DNA of 64,000 nt from NCBI RefSeq assembly GCF_048771995.1, contig NC_133063.1, positions 13,024,063 to 13,088,062 of the forward strand, given 5' to 3'. The stretch comes from Taeniopygia guttata. Its lineage: Eukaryota; Chordata; Aves; Passeriformes; Estrildidae. Made by a program: the position numbers and the translations under genes. This document shows positions 13,681-26,286 of the stretch, one piece after another. Under the pieces are notes generated by a model. It had not been told where the DNA came from, searched no databases, and worked only from the letters and a program-made list of their open reading frames with translations. Each line of letters starts with the position of its first letter. Position 1 is the first letter of the stretch.

Positions 13681-14076
13681 GGATGAGAGAGCTAGGGTAG
13701 ATCAGCCTGTGAAAGAGAAGGCTGTCGGGTGATTTTATTGAGACCTTCCAGTACCTAAATGGGGCTTATAAAAAATATGAAGGGTATCTTTTTACATTGA
13801 CAGGTACTGACAGGACAAGGGGAGACAGTTTTAGACTAAAAGAGGATAGACTGAGCTAGTAGTTAGGGAGAAATTCTGTACTCAGTGGGTAGTAAGGCAC
13901 TGAAATGGGTTTCCCAGAGAAGTGGATGACCCATTCCTAGGGGTATTCAAGGCCCGGCTGGATGGCGCTCTGAGCAACCTACTCTAGTGTGTGACATACC
14001 TGTCCATGGCAGAGGGATGGAACTAGGTGGTCTTGAAGGTCCTGTCTAGCCCAAGCCATTCTGTGATTCTGTGATG
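13681..14076 (+). mobile_element. CR1 LINE, 3' fragment, plus strand
   Basis: The segment follows the avian CR1 3' end. It has an equivalent of the 'gagctggggtagatcagcctg' region, then the 'GACAGGACAAGGGGAGA' motif, the 'GTTTCCCAGAGAAGTGGATG' motif, the 'GGTATTCAAGGCCCGGCTGGATGG' region, and finally 'CATTCTGTGATTCTGTGATG', the decamer-type tail diagnostic of CR1. CR1 elements insert by target-primed reverse transcription and are usually 5'-truncated; only about 400 bases remain here. It contains small internal differences typical of an old inactive copy. No coding potential remains. Confidence 0.85.
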
Positions 14077-14879
14077 AAGGATCTGGATGGTAGGGCAGAA
14101 AATTGTGCTACCAACCAGAGGGATCTTCAGAGATCATTATCCATTTCTTACCTAGACTTCTTTCAACAGAAGAGACTTTGTATGAACTATTTCTTTGTAT
14201 ATGTTTGTCAGAAGGGAACATTAGGAGGATGATTTTAACAGGTGTCATGTAAGAAAATTGCCTCAGCAGCTAAGTAGCACAACTCTTTGACTGCTACAAT
14301 ACTATTCTTTAAGAAGAAACATTGATATACCATTAAACAGGAGAAGACATTACTAACACCTCCAGACTGACATGCCATTGGTAAAGACTCTCATATTGAA
14401 AGGAATCTGTTGCCATCTCATGTGAAAGCTTATAGAAAAGTAAGAAATTTGTCACAGGATAATTACCAAAGCTGTTAATTTCCTAATATAGAGCTTGAAC
14501 AAGATCCTAATCACCACTTATTTCTATGCAAATGATAAAAGGAGTTATGAATCATTTTAGTAAAAAACAGAATTAGTCACTCTCTGCTAAGTTTTCATCA
14601 GTAACAATGAACTCATTCCTTTAGTCAATGATTTCTCCTCTCTCTCACCCATACATTCTGAGTTTCCTTAATTCTTCAGTAGACCCTTCTAAACACTCAT
14701 GCCATGATGGTTTTTCATCTCCCAAATATGTAGTGGCCCTGTTGCATTTATATATAATTGCCAAGGCAAGCTGAGTGAAGACAAATGAAAAAATGCTATT
14801 GACTTTCACTGTACCTGAGATTAGCTAAACTCACAGCATAAAGGAATAGAACTCCAAGCATCTGCACTGGATAGGGTAT
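14077..14879. other. AT-rich spacer between two CR1 fragments
   Basis: I see no gene and no recognisable repeat in this stretch. Confidence 0.5.
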
Positions 14880-15104
14880 CGCATTTTGTGAACTCAGGAT
14901 TCTTATTTCTAACAATCCAGTCTGAATGCAGTACTCCAGTGGGAGTCTCAGGAGAGAAGTGCAGAGAGGAAGAACCACCTCCCTGGACCTGCTGCCCATG
15001 CTGCTTTGGATGCAGCCCAGGATGTTGTTGGCTTTCTGGGCTGCAAGTGCACATTTTTGAATCATGCTGAGCTTCACTCCCATGTCCTTGGTTTCAGTAA
15101 CCAC
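14880..15104 (-). mobile_element. CR1 LINE, ORF2 C-terminal fragment, minus strand
   Basis: The minus strand encodes KDMGVKLS...CALAAQKANNILGCIQSSM, then SRSREVVLPL and LEYCIQ. This matches the post-reverse-transcriptase segment of CR1 ORF2, where family consensus reads roughly KDLGVLVD...CALAAQKAN.ILGCI and [24 protein letters not shown]. The fragment lacks both the polymerase core and the 3' tail, so it is truncated at both ends. The upper end lies against the GC-rich block that follows. It is ancient and inactive. Confidence 0.85.
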
Positions 15105-16850
15105 TACTGAGCACTTACAATTGGAATTATTACTTCAAGGAGACTCATGCCCTTCCAAATCCAACCATGACCAGCACTGCCCTGAACTGATGTCACTGAT
15201 CATGGTGGGACCCACTCCAGTTCTCCAGCCCATCTCACTCTCCAGATCCCAGCACACTCACCGGAGTACCAGATACTCCAACTCTCACAGTTTGGTGGGT
15301 TCAGCAAGGCTCAGTGATGGTGACCCTCACTGGGGTCAGTCACTGAGGGTGCTCCACCCCTGTCTTGGGATAGATGGAAGAATCATAACACCAGGGCTAA
15401 AGAAAAAATATTTTTTTCCACATTTTATATAGGACTGGGGTAACTCAGGGGTTCCTGACCCCACATTCACTGGATGCTCGGAATTAATGAATTTCAGGTT
15501 CTATTAATCATCTTCTGGGCCCCGCTCTGCCAGTACAGGGGCTTGCAGAAGGCCTTACGATGTGGGGTCATGCCCCTATCTGCAGCCTAGTCCACATCCA
15601 TCTGCAGCAGCTCTTAGAGGACACTGTTTCTCAGTAACTCCAGTTTGACTGTATGGACAACTCCACAGGCCCCCCAGTACCTCTCTCCACTGGACCAGCT
15701 CCTCCTGCAGCTCCACTCAGACAGTACCTGAGTCTATGGGAGGGTGTGGATGATCTTCAGGAGCAGCACATCATTGTCTACAGCCATGTCTGGGAGACTG
15801 CTGGGGTGCACTTCCACATTGCAGGGCTCTATGCCCTGTCCTTGATGCTTCCAGCAAGCATCCATGCTTTGGGTCTGTTGCTGACAGTAGCTCAAGTGGG
15901 GATCCTGTGAAAGACCATCCCCAGCTTCATTGGTGTCCTCAGGCCAACCTTGCAGAACTGGAGTTGTTTCATGTAGTTGAGAATGGTCAGGTCAATGATG
16001 GCATGGGGCCAGAAGGAGTCTGCGGAAATAGAGCTGCACCATGACACAGTGGTCCTCAAGGCTCCAAGGGATGGGCAGGTAGGCCAGTGGGGACAGGCAC
16101 TCCTTTCTTGAAGCCTCCAGAGAAGAGGGAAGAGACCCTGGCTCCTGCGGCAGGACAGCAGGCCTCCTTGGCCAATGGACAGCGCTGCCTTGTATGGGCA
16201 GAGGCAGGGCATAGGGTAAGAGACGGGCTGGATCTGGTGTTCTCCCGCAGCATTCAATGCCTCTCCAAGGTCACTATGGGCTCCTGCACTTCTGCACCTG
16301 CCTGGAGAGATGCTGTCAAGAGAGGAGAGCCCCTGGTACAGTCCTGAGTTATTCATGCCATGAGGTGCTGGCCATTTGTGGGTGGCAGGGCCACTCTCAG
16401 TTCTGCTCCTGTTTACAGGCTTCTGCTGTGCTTCTGCAGCACTTCCAGTGCTCTGCAAAACCCACATGGGTAAGAGTGGAGCAGCTTCTGGGCCCACCCT
16501 GCAGCCTCTCTGGCTTCTCCACATCACATAGTGCAATACTATTCCTTGAGAGCTCCAAACTGCCCAACCCCATGCTGCAGTGCCATGCAGTGGCCACTCA
16601 CCTATGCCACCTCTTGGCCTGCAACCTTGCATTGAGCCAGTGAATCTCCAGCATGTGCACCAGGAACACAATCAGCCATGGCATGGGTGTTAGAGCACTT
16701 TATGGCACCAGTTCTCGTGCAGCTCCAGGGCTCTGTGTCACCAGCACAGGCTGATGATGAGGATCTCCACTGACACCTGGATCCCCCAGTGATAAGTCTC
16801 TCCACATGACTGGGGCGGCAGAGGTCAAGGCTGCAGCCTGTGAAATAAAT
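15105..16850. other. Unidentified 1.7-kb GC-rich, CpG-poor block
   Basis: A strikingly GC-rich but CpG-poor segment in AT-rich surroundings. Both strands carry long open stretches (minus strand 15892-16671, 259 codons; plus strand 15653-15910, 85 codons starting MDNSTGPPVPLSTGP with a hydrophobic C-terminal half). The translations have many Cys, Trp and Ser and no recognisable domain, as expected of decayed GC-rich DNA. A TATA-like motif (CCTATATAAAATG) occurs on the minus strand at 15421-15433, with a plausible transcript running toward the CR1 at 14880-15104. An AATAAA occurs on the plus strand near 16841. Candidates are an old, heavily decayed retroelement or a retrocopy. No terminal repeats or target duplications were found. 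Confidence 0.35.
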
Positions 16851-19173
16851 CTTCAGAAAGAAGTTTTGTGTGAAAATTATTAGTGTTTGGGAATGGAAAA
16901 GAATTCCTTTTTTGTGGATGATTAAAGTGAGGTATTCTACCACAGGCAGAAGCTGCACTGTGCGCTGTGTCCTGATCAAAGATCGGAGACACATTTGATG
17001 TTGCACAGCTTGAGATTCCCAGCATCTGAGAGACTTGAGATTACTCTTTCAATGTAGTATTATCTTTAATAAACAGTATTTGAATTGATACTTTGCAGAG
17101 TCGGAGTGCCTTTCTTACTGGAATCATAACAAACCAGCAGATTCTGGTGCAAAACAGATGTTAAGATGCTGCTCAAAGCTGATAAACTGCAAGCTGCAGC
17201 GTCTTTGGAGGAAAGACAGGCTGCAGTTGCAGCTGAGAAAGGTTGCATCAGCAAGTCTCCAGTAATGAAAAACAAATCAGTAGCCTAGAGGGAAAATTAA
17301 ACTTGTAAGAGAAATTCCTACTCTTCCAAACACGGGTATAAATACACGATGAATATGAATAGCAAATGAAAAGTGGAAGAATAAAAATGTAAATACTCTG
17401 TATACCAATCTAAGCAGAAAGGCAGACTAAAGTTTTGGTGTTGCATAGAGATGACTGCAGTCTCTAACACAGAGCCTTCCCTGAGCTGACTCCTTTGAAG
17501 AAGGTGAATGTTATCAAGGTACTAGCAGGGAAAGGAACCTGTGATCCAATTAATACAGCTGCAAACATCTGAGTCTGTTGGAATTAAGTGCAAACACTGC
17601 TATGCATTTGTCAGAAATACTATAATAATGCCCCTGCAAACTGGAAGCAAGAAATCTGTAGTAGTTTTATCACTTTGAATTAGAGTAACAAAAGCTAACT
17701 CCTTCTCTTCTGAAATAAGACAACTTAAAAGCAGTATTCATATGCTGTATTGTTGATTTATGTCAAACCAAGTAATTGCTTTTTCTGTCTTTTGTACCTT
17801 CATTATCCCTACAAGAAAGACATCACCTTACAGAGATTTATGGCAGGGGGTTGCCAAGAAAATTATTCCCTTTCTACTCTTTCACCCCAGGACATTTCCC
17901 CTTCCATGAAGCAAAATAAAACGAAGCATATATGAAAAATTTCTTGTTAGGGGTTTTTCTCACTGAATGGCCTGAAGAAATCTTTCTCTATGTATTCTGC
18001 CCTTGTTAAAAAATGGAAGTGTTGCGTACGCAATGTTTTCATAGAGCTTCAAAACTTAAAATGCCAGGCTGAATCTGGCCATAGTTATTTGTAAGGTGGC
18101 TCATTACTTTCAGAGGGACATCTGCCAGAGCAGATATAATTAATATGCTTTGTCCTAAACATACAAATATCAATCTTGACTATGAAGAATTTTGGCACTG
18201 TTTCTCTTTCTAAGAGAATGAGTCTTCTGTTACTCATGATGTTCATCTGAATCTTAATTTTTAAGAACTTTTGAGAAGGATTGAAGGAGAAGCAGGAAAT
18301 GCATAAAGATGGGAGAAATATCTAACCTCCTTCTGGTGACGGGGAGGTGATAATTTTCATTTTCTCAGACAGAGAGCCACAGCTTTCATTTTTTATATTT
18401 TACACTCAGGTACTTCAAAACTGAGGAAAGAGAAATATTTTTTGTTACTTTCTTGGACACTTTCTCCTAACCCCTTAAGTGCTAAAATATTAAGACATGT
18501 AATGCTGTTGATTGTTTAAGATATATAGATCAGCCAGATGTTTGGATATTATTTTTTTCCACACCCTTAAGTGAGTAGGTATGCAAAAGTTTCAGAAAGC
18601 AAATAAAAATTGTAAAATTTATAAATAATAAATTTGTTACTTCTCAAATATGTGTACAGATTACAAATAAATTATTTTCTAGCCCATAAAACTCAAAAAT
18701 GGTAATTGAGACTATGTTTTGTTTCTATTCAACTAACAGCTTAATTTATATATATATACATATATACACACACATATATATCTCCAGGTTTTTCTTTTTT
18801 TTGCTTTCAACTAAGATTTGTAGCAAACTATCAAAATATTTCTTAATTTTTAATTTTGCGTTTTCTTTTAGATATAGTTGCTTACAATTACCCAAGATTA
18901 TTTTCTGCATATTAAGAGCAGTTAATAAGTGACCGAAGGGAAGCTGCTAGCATTTAAATGGTGTTTTACACCATAGCACATTACAGTGCTGCTCCAGAAA
19001 AGAATTTCCAATTACTTATTGTTGAGACAGTATGTCTATAGTATGTCTTCTAAATACTAGGGCTTTGTGACTCTTCAGTTAACTACCTAAACTGAACTCA
19101 ATAACAACAATTAATTGAAACTAATAACCTAATTTCAAAAGTATGAATAATGATGAGGATGTTCTTCTTGGTT
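16851..19173. other. AT-rich stretch without genes
   Basis: I see nothing recognisable apart from a TA/CA microsatellite at 18746-18782. Confidence 0.5.
18746..18782. repeat. TA/CA microsatellite
   Basis: Alternating TA units interrupted by a short CA run, about 37 bases. This is a simple repeat, likely length-polymorphic. Confidence 0.8.
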
Positions 19174-19192
19174 GTCCCCATTTATAGGAACT
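19174..19192. repeat. Left 19-bp direct repeat flanking the LTR insertion
   Basis: GTCCCCATTTATAGGAACT, identical to 19704-19722. The two copies exactly bracket the inserted segment 19193-19703. Nineteen bases is far longer than the 4-6 made by retroviral integrases. Confidence 0.9.
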
Positions 19193-19703
19193 TACCTCAC
19201 ACTGGGTGCCAATTGAAAATGCAGGAGATGGTCACTAGGTGCTGCTGCCTAGTATCTGTTCCCAACAAACCTCTCCTGTAGAAAAGCAGGTTGGGTAAAC
19301 ATTCAGGCAATGTAGTCAGATCCCTACATATCACTCATTGCAGCTGGCTCAGCAAGAGAGGCAGGAAAAGCTCTTTTTGCAAGGTTTTATTCCAGCAAGA
19401 TTAATCACATCAAACAGAAAGTACCCCAGTGAGAAAGAAAACCACCCTGTGGAGCAGGCAGCTTAAGAAGAGGAAGAGGTGGGGGACGGAATTAAGGGCT
19501 GGGCAGAGGGGACTGGTCTCCAGGGGAAAGGGCACAGCCAAAACCGGGTATCCAACCAATGAGGGAAGGGGAAAGGAGAAACCGGGAAGTCCATGGGGGA
19601 GTCTGTCTTGTCACCCAGGAGGACTATGGTAGTTAGTCACTGCCATCGCCAGGACAGAGGACTTGGGAATTGACTGAGAGCAGAGAGTTCATGGGATGCT
19701 GCA
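19193..19703 (-). mobile_element. LTR plus primer-binding site, no internal region (ERVK-like)
   Basis: Read on the minus strand, the insert begins with TG directly after the 19-bp repeat. It runs through a 490-base LTR (19703 down to 19214) ending TTTTCA, has a 2-base spacer, then an 18-base stretch TGGCACCCAGTGTGAGGT (19211-19194), one further base, and the second 19-bp repeat. The 18-mer resembles the tRNA-Lys primer-binding site of class II retroviruses (TGGCGCCCAACGTGGGGC). It differs at five positions, all transitions. LTR signals fit: an ATTGG (CCAAT-box) motif in the upstream part and AATAAA at 19391-19386, about 170 bases before the LTR end. This fossil is neither an ordinary solo LTR, which would lack the primer site, nor a provirus. 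Moderate age is inferred from the primer-site divergence. Confidence 0.65.
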
Positions 19704-19722
19704 GTCCCCATTTATAGGAACT
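19704..19722. repeat. Right 19-bp direct repeat flanking the LTR insertion
   Basis: Perfect second copy of the 19174-19192 sequence. It begins immediately after the LTR's first base (minus-strand TG), so it behaves as a duplicated target. Confidence 0.9.
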
Positions 19723-22700
19723 CTCTCAGGCTTATAGAGACTGAGACAGTTTGTGTATCTGATCCTTTCTGTTAAAATGTTTCCAGTGTTTAGATGAGTT
19801 CACCACTGCTTGACAATATAAAGGTCAAGAACTGATGAGACTGTTGAACTATGGATATATCAGGGCATAGACAGCAGCAATGAAATAAAATCTATACAAG
19901 TTCTATACAAGATGATGGCTGGTTTTTGCACAGCTTCAAATAGATACAACTGCCAATGAATCATGTAACTGAACATTAAGTAAAGGTTCTACAACACACT
20001 CCAAAGAAATGTTAAGAAATTAAAAAATATAGGAGTATTTCATCATGTGCCAGGTTTTATGTCACTCTCAGTAACAGTCTTAAATGAAGAATTGCAGACA
20101 TATTTTATGTTGGAGTAATTTCACTCTTTGTACAACAATTAATGAATTCTAGCTACCTACTCTGTCCTGCTCATTTAAGAAAAATTTACAAAAGTGTTTG
20201 TAAAAATATAAGATTTGGCTGAAATGGCTCTTGAATCAGATTGATTAATACTTAAGTACAGCATGGAAACTTACCATAGTGTTATGGACAATGAATTTCT
20301 AATGTGCTCCAGTGCACAGTATAGGCATTAGAAATGTATCACTACTGATAAATTGTGCGCTATAATGTACAACAAAGCTTGGATGCTGCTAGATTTACTC
20401 TGTTGCTAAAGAGGTAAAATGCCTCAGAATAATATCTGTACTTTTCTATTATTAAAGAATTGTTCTCTATTTTGGGAAGAAATGACAATTTAGTATGCAC
20501 ATTTGGTAGAAAGAAAGGAATACTTCAGCTTCAAGATAATAGCATAGTTTAATGTTCCAGGAAACCATTGCATAATAAAATATGATAATATTGGATACAT
20601 TACTTAAGCAAAAGTCCTAATCAGGCAAAAGACAATTTACTTATTTTTCTTCTAAAGAGAGGTTTATATGTAAGAAAATTTGGTATCTATGTCTGTCATA
20701 AGTTTAAAATTCTGTGAACTGTAATTTGGGATGAATCCAATTCTAGCCTTTAGCAGGCTTCTTCTGCCGTGGAAGTAATTAGACTAAGTTACAAAGATTT
20801 CACAGGATGTGAAATTGCAAAGAACCCAGAATAAGGCACCACATACAATCTGACAGCGAATAAATAGTAAAACAGTGACACTGAAAAGAGAAAATTACAT
20901 AAAATAAATTAATTTATAATTTGTGAACCAGGACTAGATGGAATGAACTTTCTTTGCATCATCTTCCTTCACTATGTAGAATCCCTAAGACAAATATTTA
21001 ACTGTGGCTGCAGAGTGGGTGGCAGGATGGTTTTTCACTCATTTCAGAAGTAGCTTCTTCCTGGAAAAACAACAACAAAAAAACCCAAAAAATGTAAGAG
21101 AGAATTATGTATAGCATATATACTTAATTTTTTTAAAAAGTGAAGAAAATGGCTGCAAAATCAGATATTTTTTTTCTCAGGCTGAACTTTTTTGAACTGA
21201 CATATTGCTAGTACTGCAGAGATATTTTTTCCTAGATGATGCAATTTTTTAATTGTATCAGATTACAGTGAAAGTACATAGAAATAGGTGAGTCTTGTTT
21301 TCTAAATTATGGCATTTTAAAATACACTAAGCCTTCTAGACTTCAAGAGGTGTTTGGATTATGCTATCAGGAATACAGTGTGATTTTTTGGGGTTGTCCT
21401 GTACAGTGCCAAGAGTTGGTCTCTGTAATCCTTTGGTATTTCTTTAAATTCAGGATATTCTGTGATTTTTATAATCCTATAAAACAATTTGAAACATTAT
21501 AAAATACATTGTCACAATTCTTGGTTAGCTGAAAATGATTATACTTCTTTGTAAGTCCACCTTCTACCAAACGGTTATGACTGATAAAGCAAAAACCATT
21601 GTTAAATTAGGCAGCATATGTAAAAATATACAAACCTATCTGATTACTGGATAAGTGGTACATTAACAGAAGAATAATCTGATTCATATTAATGAATTGG
21701 TTATTTGTTTTTATTTTGCTTTGATTGTTTTGTTGTTTTTCTTTTTCAAATTAACTGCAATTTTTTTAAAAACCTCTTAATAATCTCATAGTTGCATTTA
21801 TGCTGCTTTTTGCTGCATAGTGCCTGCCCTTCGTGTAGACTATGTATAGGAAGAGAAGGAAAAGAAAGAAAACTAGTTAATACTTTTGAGAATGTGAAAT
21901 TTTTGTAAATTTTATTTTGCTTCCAGTAAATCAGCATTTTTCTAGCAGTGAAGTACCATTTTTAAGTTGCCACATATGCATGGTTTGTACACAGCAGAGA
22001 TTCAACAGTGTGAGTGATAAGATAATGCTTCCCTAAGCATGTGATGAAGAGAATTCATTTCTATTAGTACTTTGAAGAAAATTATTATTACAGAAAAACT
22101 TGAAAATCATGGTGTTTAGGTGTCACAGGTGACATACATTAGAAAAAAATGGGTTCAGAATAAGTCCTAAAAACAAAATTTAGTGGGAGGTGAATAAAAT
22201 GTGGGAACCTGTCTATAAATTTGGTACAATTGACTTCCCAGAATTAAAATTATGTTGACTGTCTCTGCAGAGTTCTGCACTGACACTTATTAAACAGAAA
22301 GAATATTTTTTGCTACATTAAAAGTAGGTAATTGAGTTTAACCAGGATAAAAATTGGTTTTTGTCCTGGCAAAGTTATGGAAATGTAACATCATATATGT
22401 CTGAACAGATGTATCATTGGTAGCCATATCTAGCAGAAAGCTAAAGAATAAAACATTTTATCACCTTCCTTTAGACTGCCAATTCCTCTTTCCTCCTCTT
22501 TAGAACAAGTCTTCTTAACTCGAAGGTCACATTTTTAGATTAATTAAACTAAACTAGGACTTTAGGCTAAGATAAGGTTGACTGTTACATTGCTGTAAAG
22601 CAGTATCTTGGTAAAGATAATTTGAATAAAAATTTTATTGTGTAGTTTTCTGTCTCCAGTTAAAAGGAGATGACAGAGTTAACAAATGTAGTAGTAATAA

Positions 22701-25700
22701 AGTCAAAAAAATATTGCTGTAGGAGTTCCTTAACTATTAAAAAACCACAATATGCAAAGCAGCTCTAGCTAGGTTAAAACAGATCACTTCTGTGCCACCT
22801 GTAGTGCTATGTGACTTTTTCAACAAAAATGCTACATATCCATTTAAAAGTTATATTAGGGAGTAAACAAAACCTGAGGGAGAATAATTATTTTTTTAAG
22901 ATGTTTTTACATGCAAAATGAGTTAAATACTCATCCTGCTTCATTGAAGGCATAGTTGAAATGGTAATATTTAACTTTTCAAGTTCAAAAAAGATGGTCC
23001 TTATCACAGTTGTCAGACATTCCTAAATTTCCTGCACAGAATACTATGACATAGAGGACACCATGAGGAACAGCCTTCTCTACAAAGTCAACGTGTCTGC
23101 AAAGTAGGACAAATATTTTTCAGGTCTACACAATGAAAGTCATGGGAATTGGAAAGAAAAAAGTTGTACAAAATAATAGGGATACTTATTGAATGCTTAT
23201 GGTGTACTTTGAAAAGGGTTTAAATCTGTTAATGTCTCCCGTAACAGTTCCTTCAATGTTCTTTTTGAATTTTGCTTTTATATTCAGCATCTTATTTTCA
23301 TAATGTACAGAAATGTCCCTAAATATTGGTCTAAAGTATTGTACATATTTGTTATTTTGAGTACAGCTTTTTTTGCCAGGACACAGTCTTATAAAAACTA
23401 TGAAGGTTACTTGATTTTCTTTTTAATTTAAATAGCCAACAGTTTATTCCATCAGGTAGTTCTTTAAGCTTTAAAGTTAAAACATTCACCACTTCTTTCA
23501 CTGCATTTGATATGTGAGAAACAGCAAAGTCATCCAGCAGTTGCTAAGACAAATATTTTTGTATTTTGACTGTTTTATGTACTTTTATAGATTCTATTTA
23601 TTCTTAAAAATATTGACTCAATTTTACAGCTTGACTGCACTTAGATTTTTTCTTGTGTAAACCCAAGGCTAGTTGACTGCTACATATGCACCTTATTTCT
23701 AGAAAAGAAATACTTTGTTTGTGTTCAGAGATGTAAATTTTACAAAATTGAAGTAAGCTCTTTCAGTGCTGTAATATCAATGTCACAAATGAACTTTACT
23801 AGTAAATTAAGAAATTAAGTCCCTGCAATATATTATGCTTTAAACTGTGTGTATAGCCACTGTAAATAATAGAGTAGATCAATAGCTGGCATAACTACTG
23901 GAAATCCTGACTTTGTTACTATTTATCATTATAGTAGAGTGTTCAGTGTTCTGCATTTAAAAGGGTTGACAGTCTGCCCTTTTAACGTAATAAGGAGGAG
24001 AGGAAATTAGTTACAATTATTATTTTTCTCTTTTTTTATCTTTTCTGCCAATGCAAAATGATTGATGTAATTTATGTGTGAATATTTTGCATTTAGTTCA
24101 TAAATATTTACTTTTTTGTAAATCTTAGTCTAAACTAGTGTGTGGGAAGAGTAGTTTCAAGGAACTATCTGACTTTTCAGTGTTATTTTTAGACAACCCT
24201 CCTCAGAAACTTCTCCTGAGGATACCTATAGCATGACCTATTTCAACTCCTCCACTGTGCATTTCACAGCACATCCACAGCAAAATAAACTTTCTTTCCT
24301 CTTAATTTGTGGGTTAACTTGGAAACTATGCTATGGTCCATAAGGAAGAAAATGTCTTTTGGTAACCATCAGTAACCAGGAAAACTGGGACAAGGTATGC
24401 ATCAACTGACATAGCTGGCAGTGAAATGAAACTGACTCTATGAAATTAAATTAATACCTGGAAAAAATATTATGGCTTGATATAAACTGTCTAAGATGTT
24501 CTTATGTAACTCTAACTTATGCTTGCTTTTAATAATTGTTGATAGTATCTGGCTCATTTGAACAAATTTTTGTTCTTTGGGTTTTGTTTCAGTGTAAATA
24601 GTATATATATTTCAATATATTTTTTTAAATATCCTATTATTCCTCCTATAAATGTGGAAAATGTAGTTTAACAGCAGGAAATGTAGTAACATAATCATGA
24701 AATGAAATAACATCTATTAAATTTTTATTATTGTTTTTAAAGTCATTGAAATATGAACTTGTTTGAGATTAATGTTATCTTTCTTGCACAATTCTTTCAG
24801 TTATTCTCATTAAACTCCATGTACCAATTAATCTGCGAGTTAAACTTCCTCTCCCGTGTCACACTGTGAATGCAGAATGCTACCACATTTTTAAGTTTTA
24901 GCTCAAGATGTCACTACTGATATCATTGTATGTTTTGTACTTCACAAGTTTATTTATATGCTATAATTTGAATCATAAAATTTAATTATTATTTAAATCA
25001 GCAAGAAAGATGTTTGCACTTAAATAATTTATTGTAGTCTTGTTTTACATTAATGCATTTTAGTCAGTTTCTAAAAACAAAGTAGAGCTTCTGCTTATTA
25101 AGAATTTAGGATTCTTATCCTCAATTAGTGGGCGTTTTCAAATGCAGCAAAAAATATTCATTCATCTATTAAGTATATAATAAGAAATATTAAGGACAGT
25201 GTAATGATTTTATATTTTTTAAAGGTACCATGAAATAAAAGTATTTTAAAAAGTAAAAACTTGTCACTTTAGCATTTTTAGTCTATTTAAATTTTTGGGT
25301 GTTTTTTGTATTAAGAAATTAATGGACCATCAGTAATTAAAAGGTTGTTGAAAAAATACATTTAAATAAAATTTAATGTAATGAAATACATTTACAAGAA
25401 AAATGGGAAAGAACTTCAAGGCCTGTTTGGTTTGTTTGGTTACCCTGTCCACTAATAATAGATTTGCTATCTGTAGGTACCAGATTTTGGACCTCTTCTT
25501 TAAGATCATTCAAAAAGGGTTTGATTGTCTTTTTATATATGTTTTTCTTCTGGTTTTGCCCTTCAATGAGAATAAAAATAATTTTAGGACAATTTAGGTT
25601 GAGCAGGACCTCAGGAACTTCTTTCCTTCTTGCAGAAGGATCAGTTATGATCTCTCACCAGGTTGCTCAAGGCTTCATCTAGTGGTGCTTGAAAACTTCT

Positions 25701-26202
25701 GGATATGGTGCCTAAATAGCCTCTATGGATAACCTACTTTTTATGGTCGACTGCACTCAAGGAAAAAAAAAAATACTTATATCCATTCTGAATATCTTAT
25801 TTTGTTTTAGATGCAATAAAAGATAATATAACTTCCTAAATTCAGTTTTATACTTGACCCTGCACAGCATAGCTGATGATAGAATATGCTATCTAATTTT
25901 TTTAAGGACTTCAGTAGCAACTTTGAAGTTCCTGAATATTATTTTTGTGCTGCATTTTATCTGTTGAAGTTCAAGTGAGAAGGGGTCTATGCACCATATA
26001 TCCTAAATCAAATTTAAAGTATTCATTTACTGCAGAAAAATGTATGTCTTTCTTAATAGGCTTGAATTAATTTTAACTGGCATAAACATTCTGAATTACA
26101 TAAATGCAGTTTCATATACCCAGTAGTGCCATGAGATATGGCTGCTCCTTCCATTGAGACTTTCTTGAATAAAGGCCGGGTAGATTTTTGGATTAAATTT
26201 TT

Positions 26203-26286
26203 AAAAACCAAAACAAGTCAAAACAAACCCTAAACAAACAGAACAGAACAAAAAACAACCAAACAAAAACAAATAAACAAAAAAGC
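26203..26286. repeat. A-rich (AAACA)n-like low-complexity tract
   Basis: A degenerate run of A-rich units such as CAAAA, CAAACA and AACAAA over about 85 bases. No retroelement body is attached on either side that would make it a poly(A) tail. Confidence 0.7.

Noticed and set aside
15892-16671. 259-codon minus-strand open frame as a gene
   Set aside because: The amino-acid mix is rich in Cys, Trp and Ser without any domain, other frames of the same block are also open, and CpG is depleted. It is better explained as decayed GC-rich DNA.
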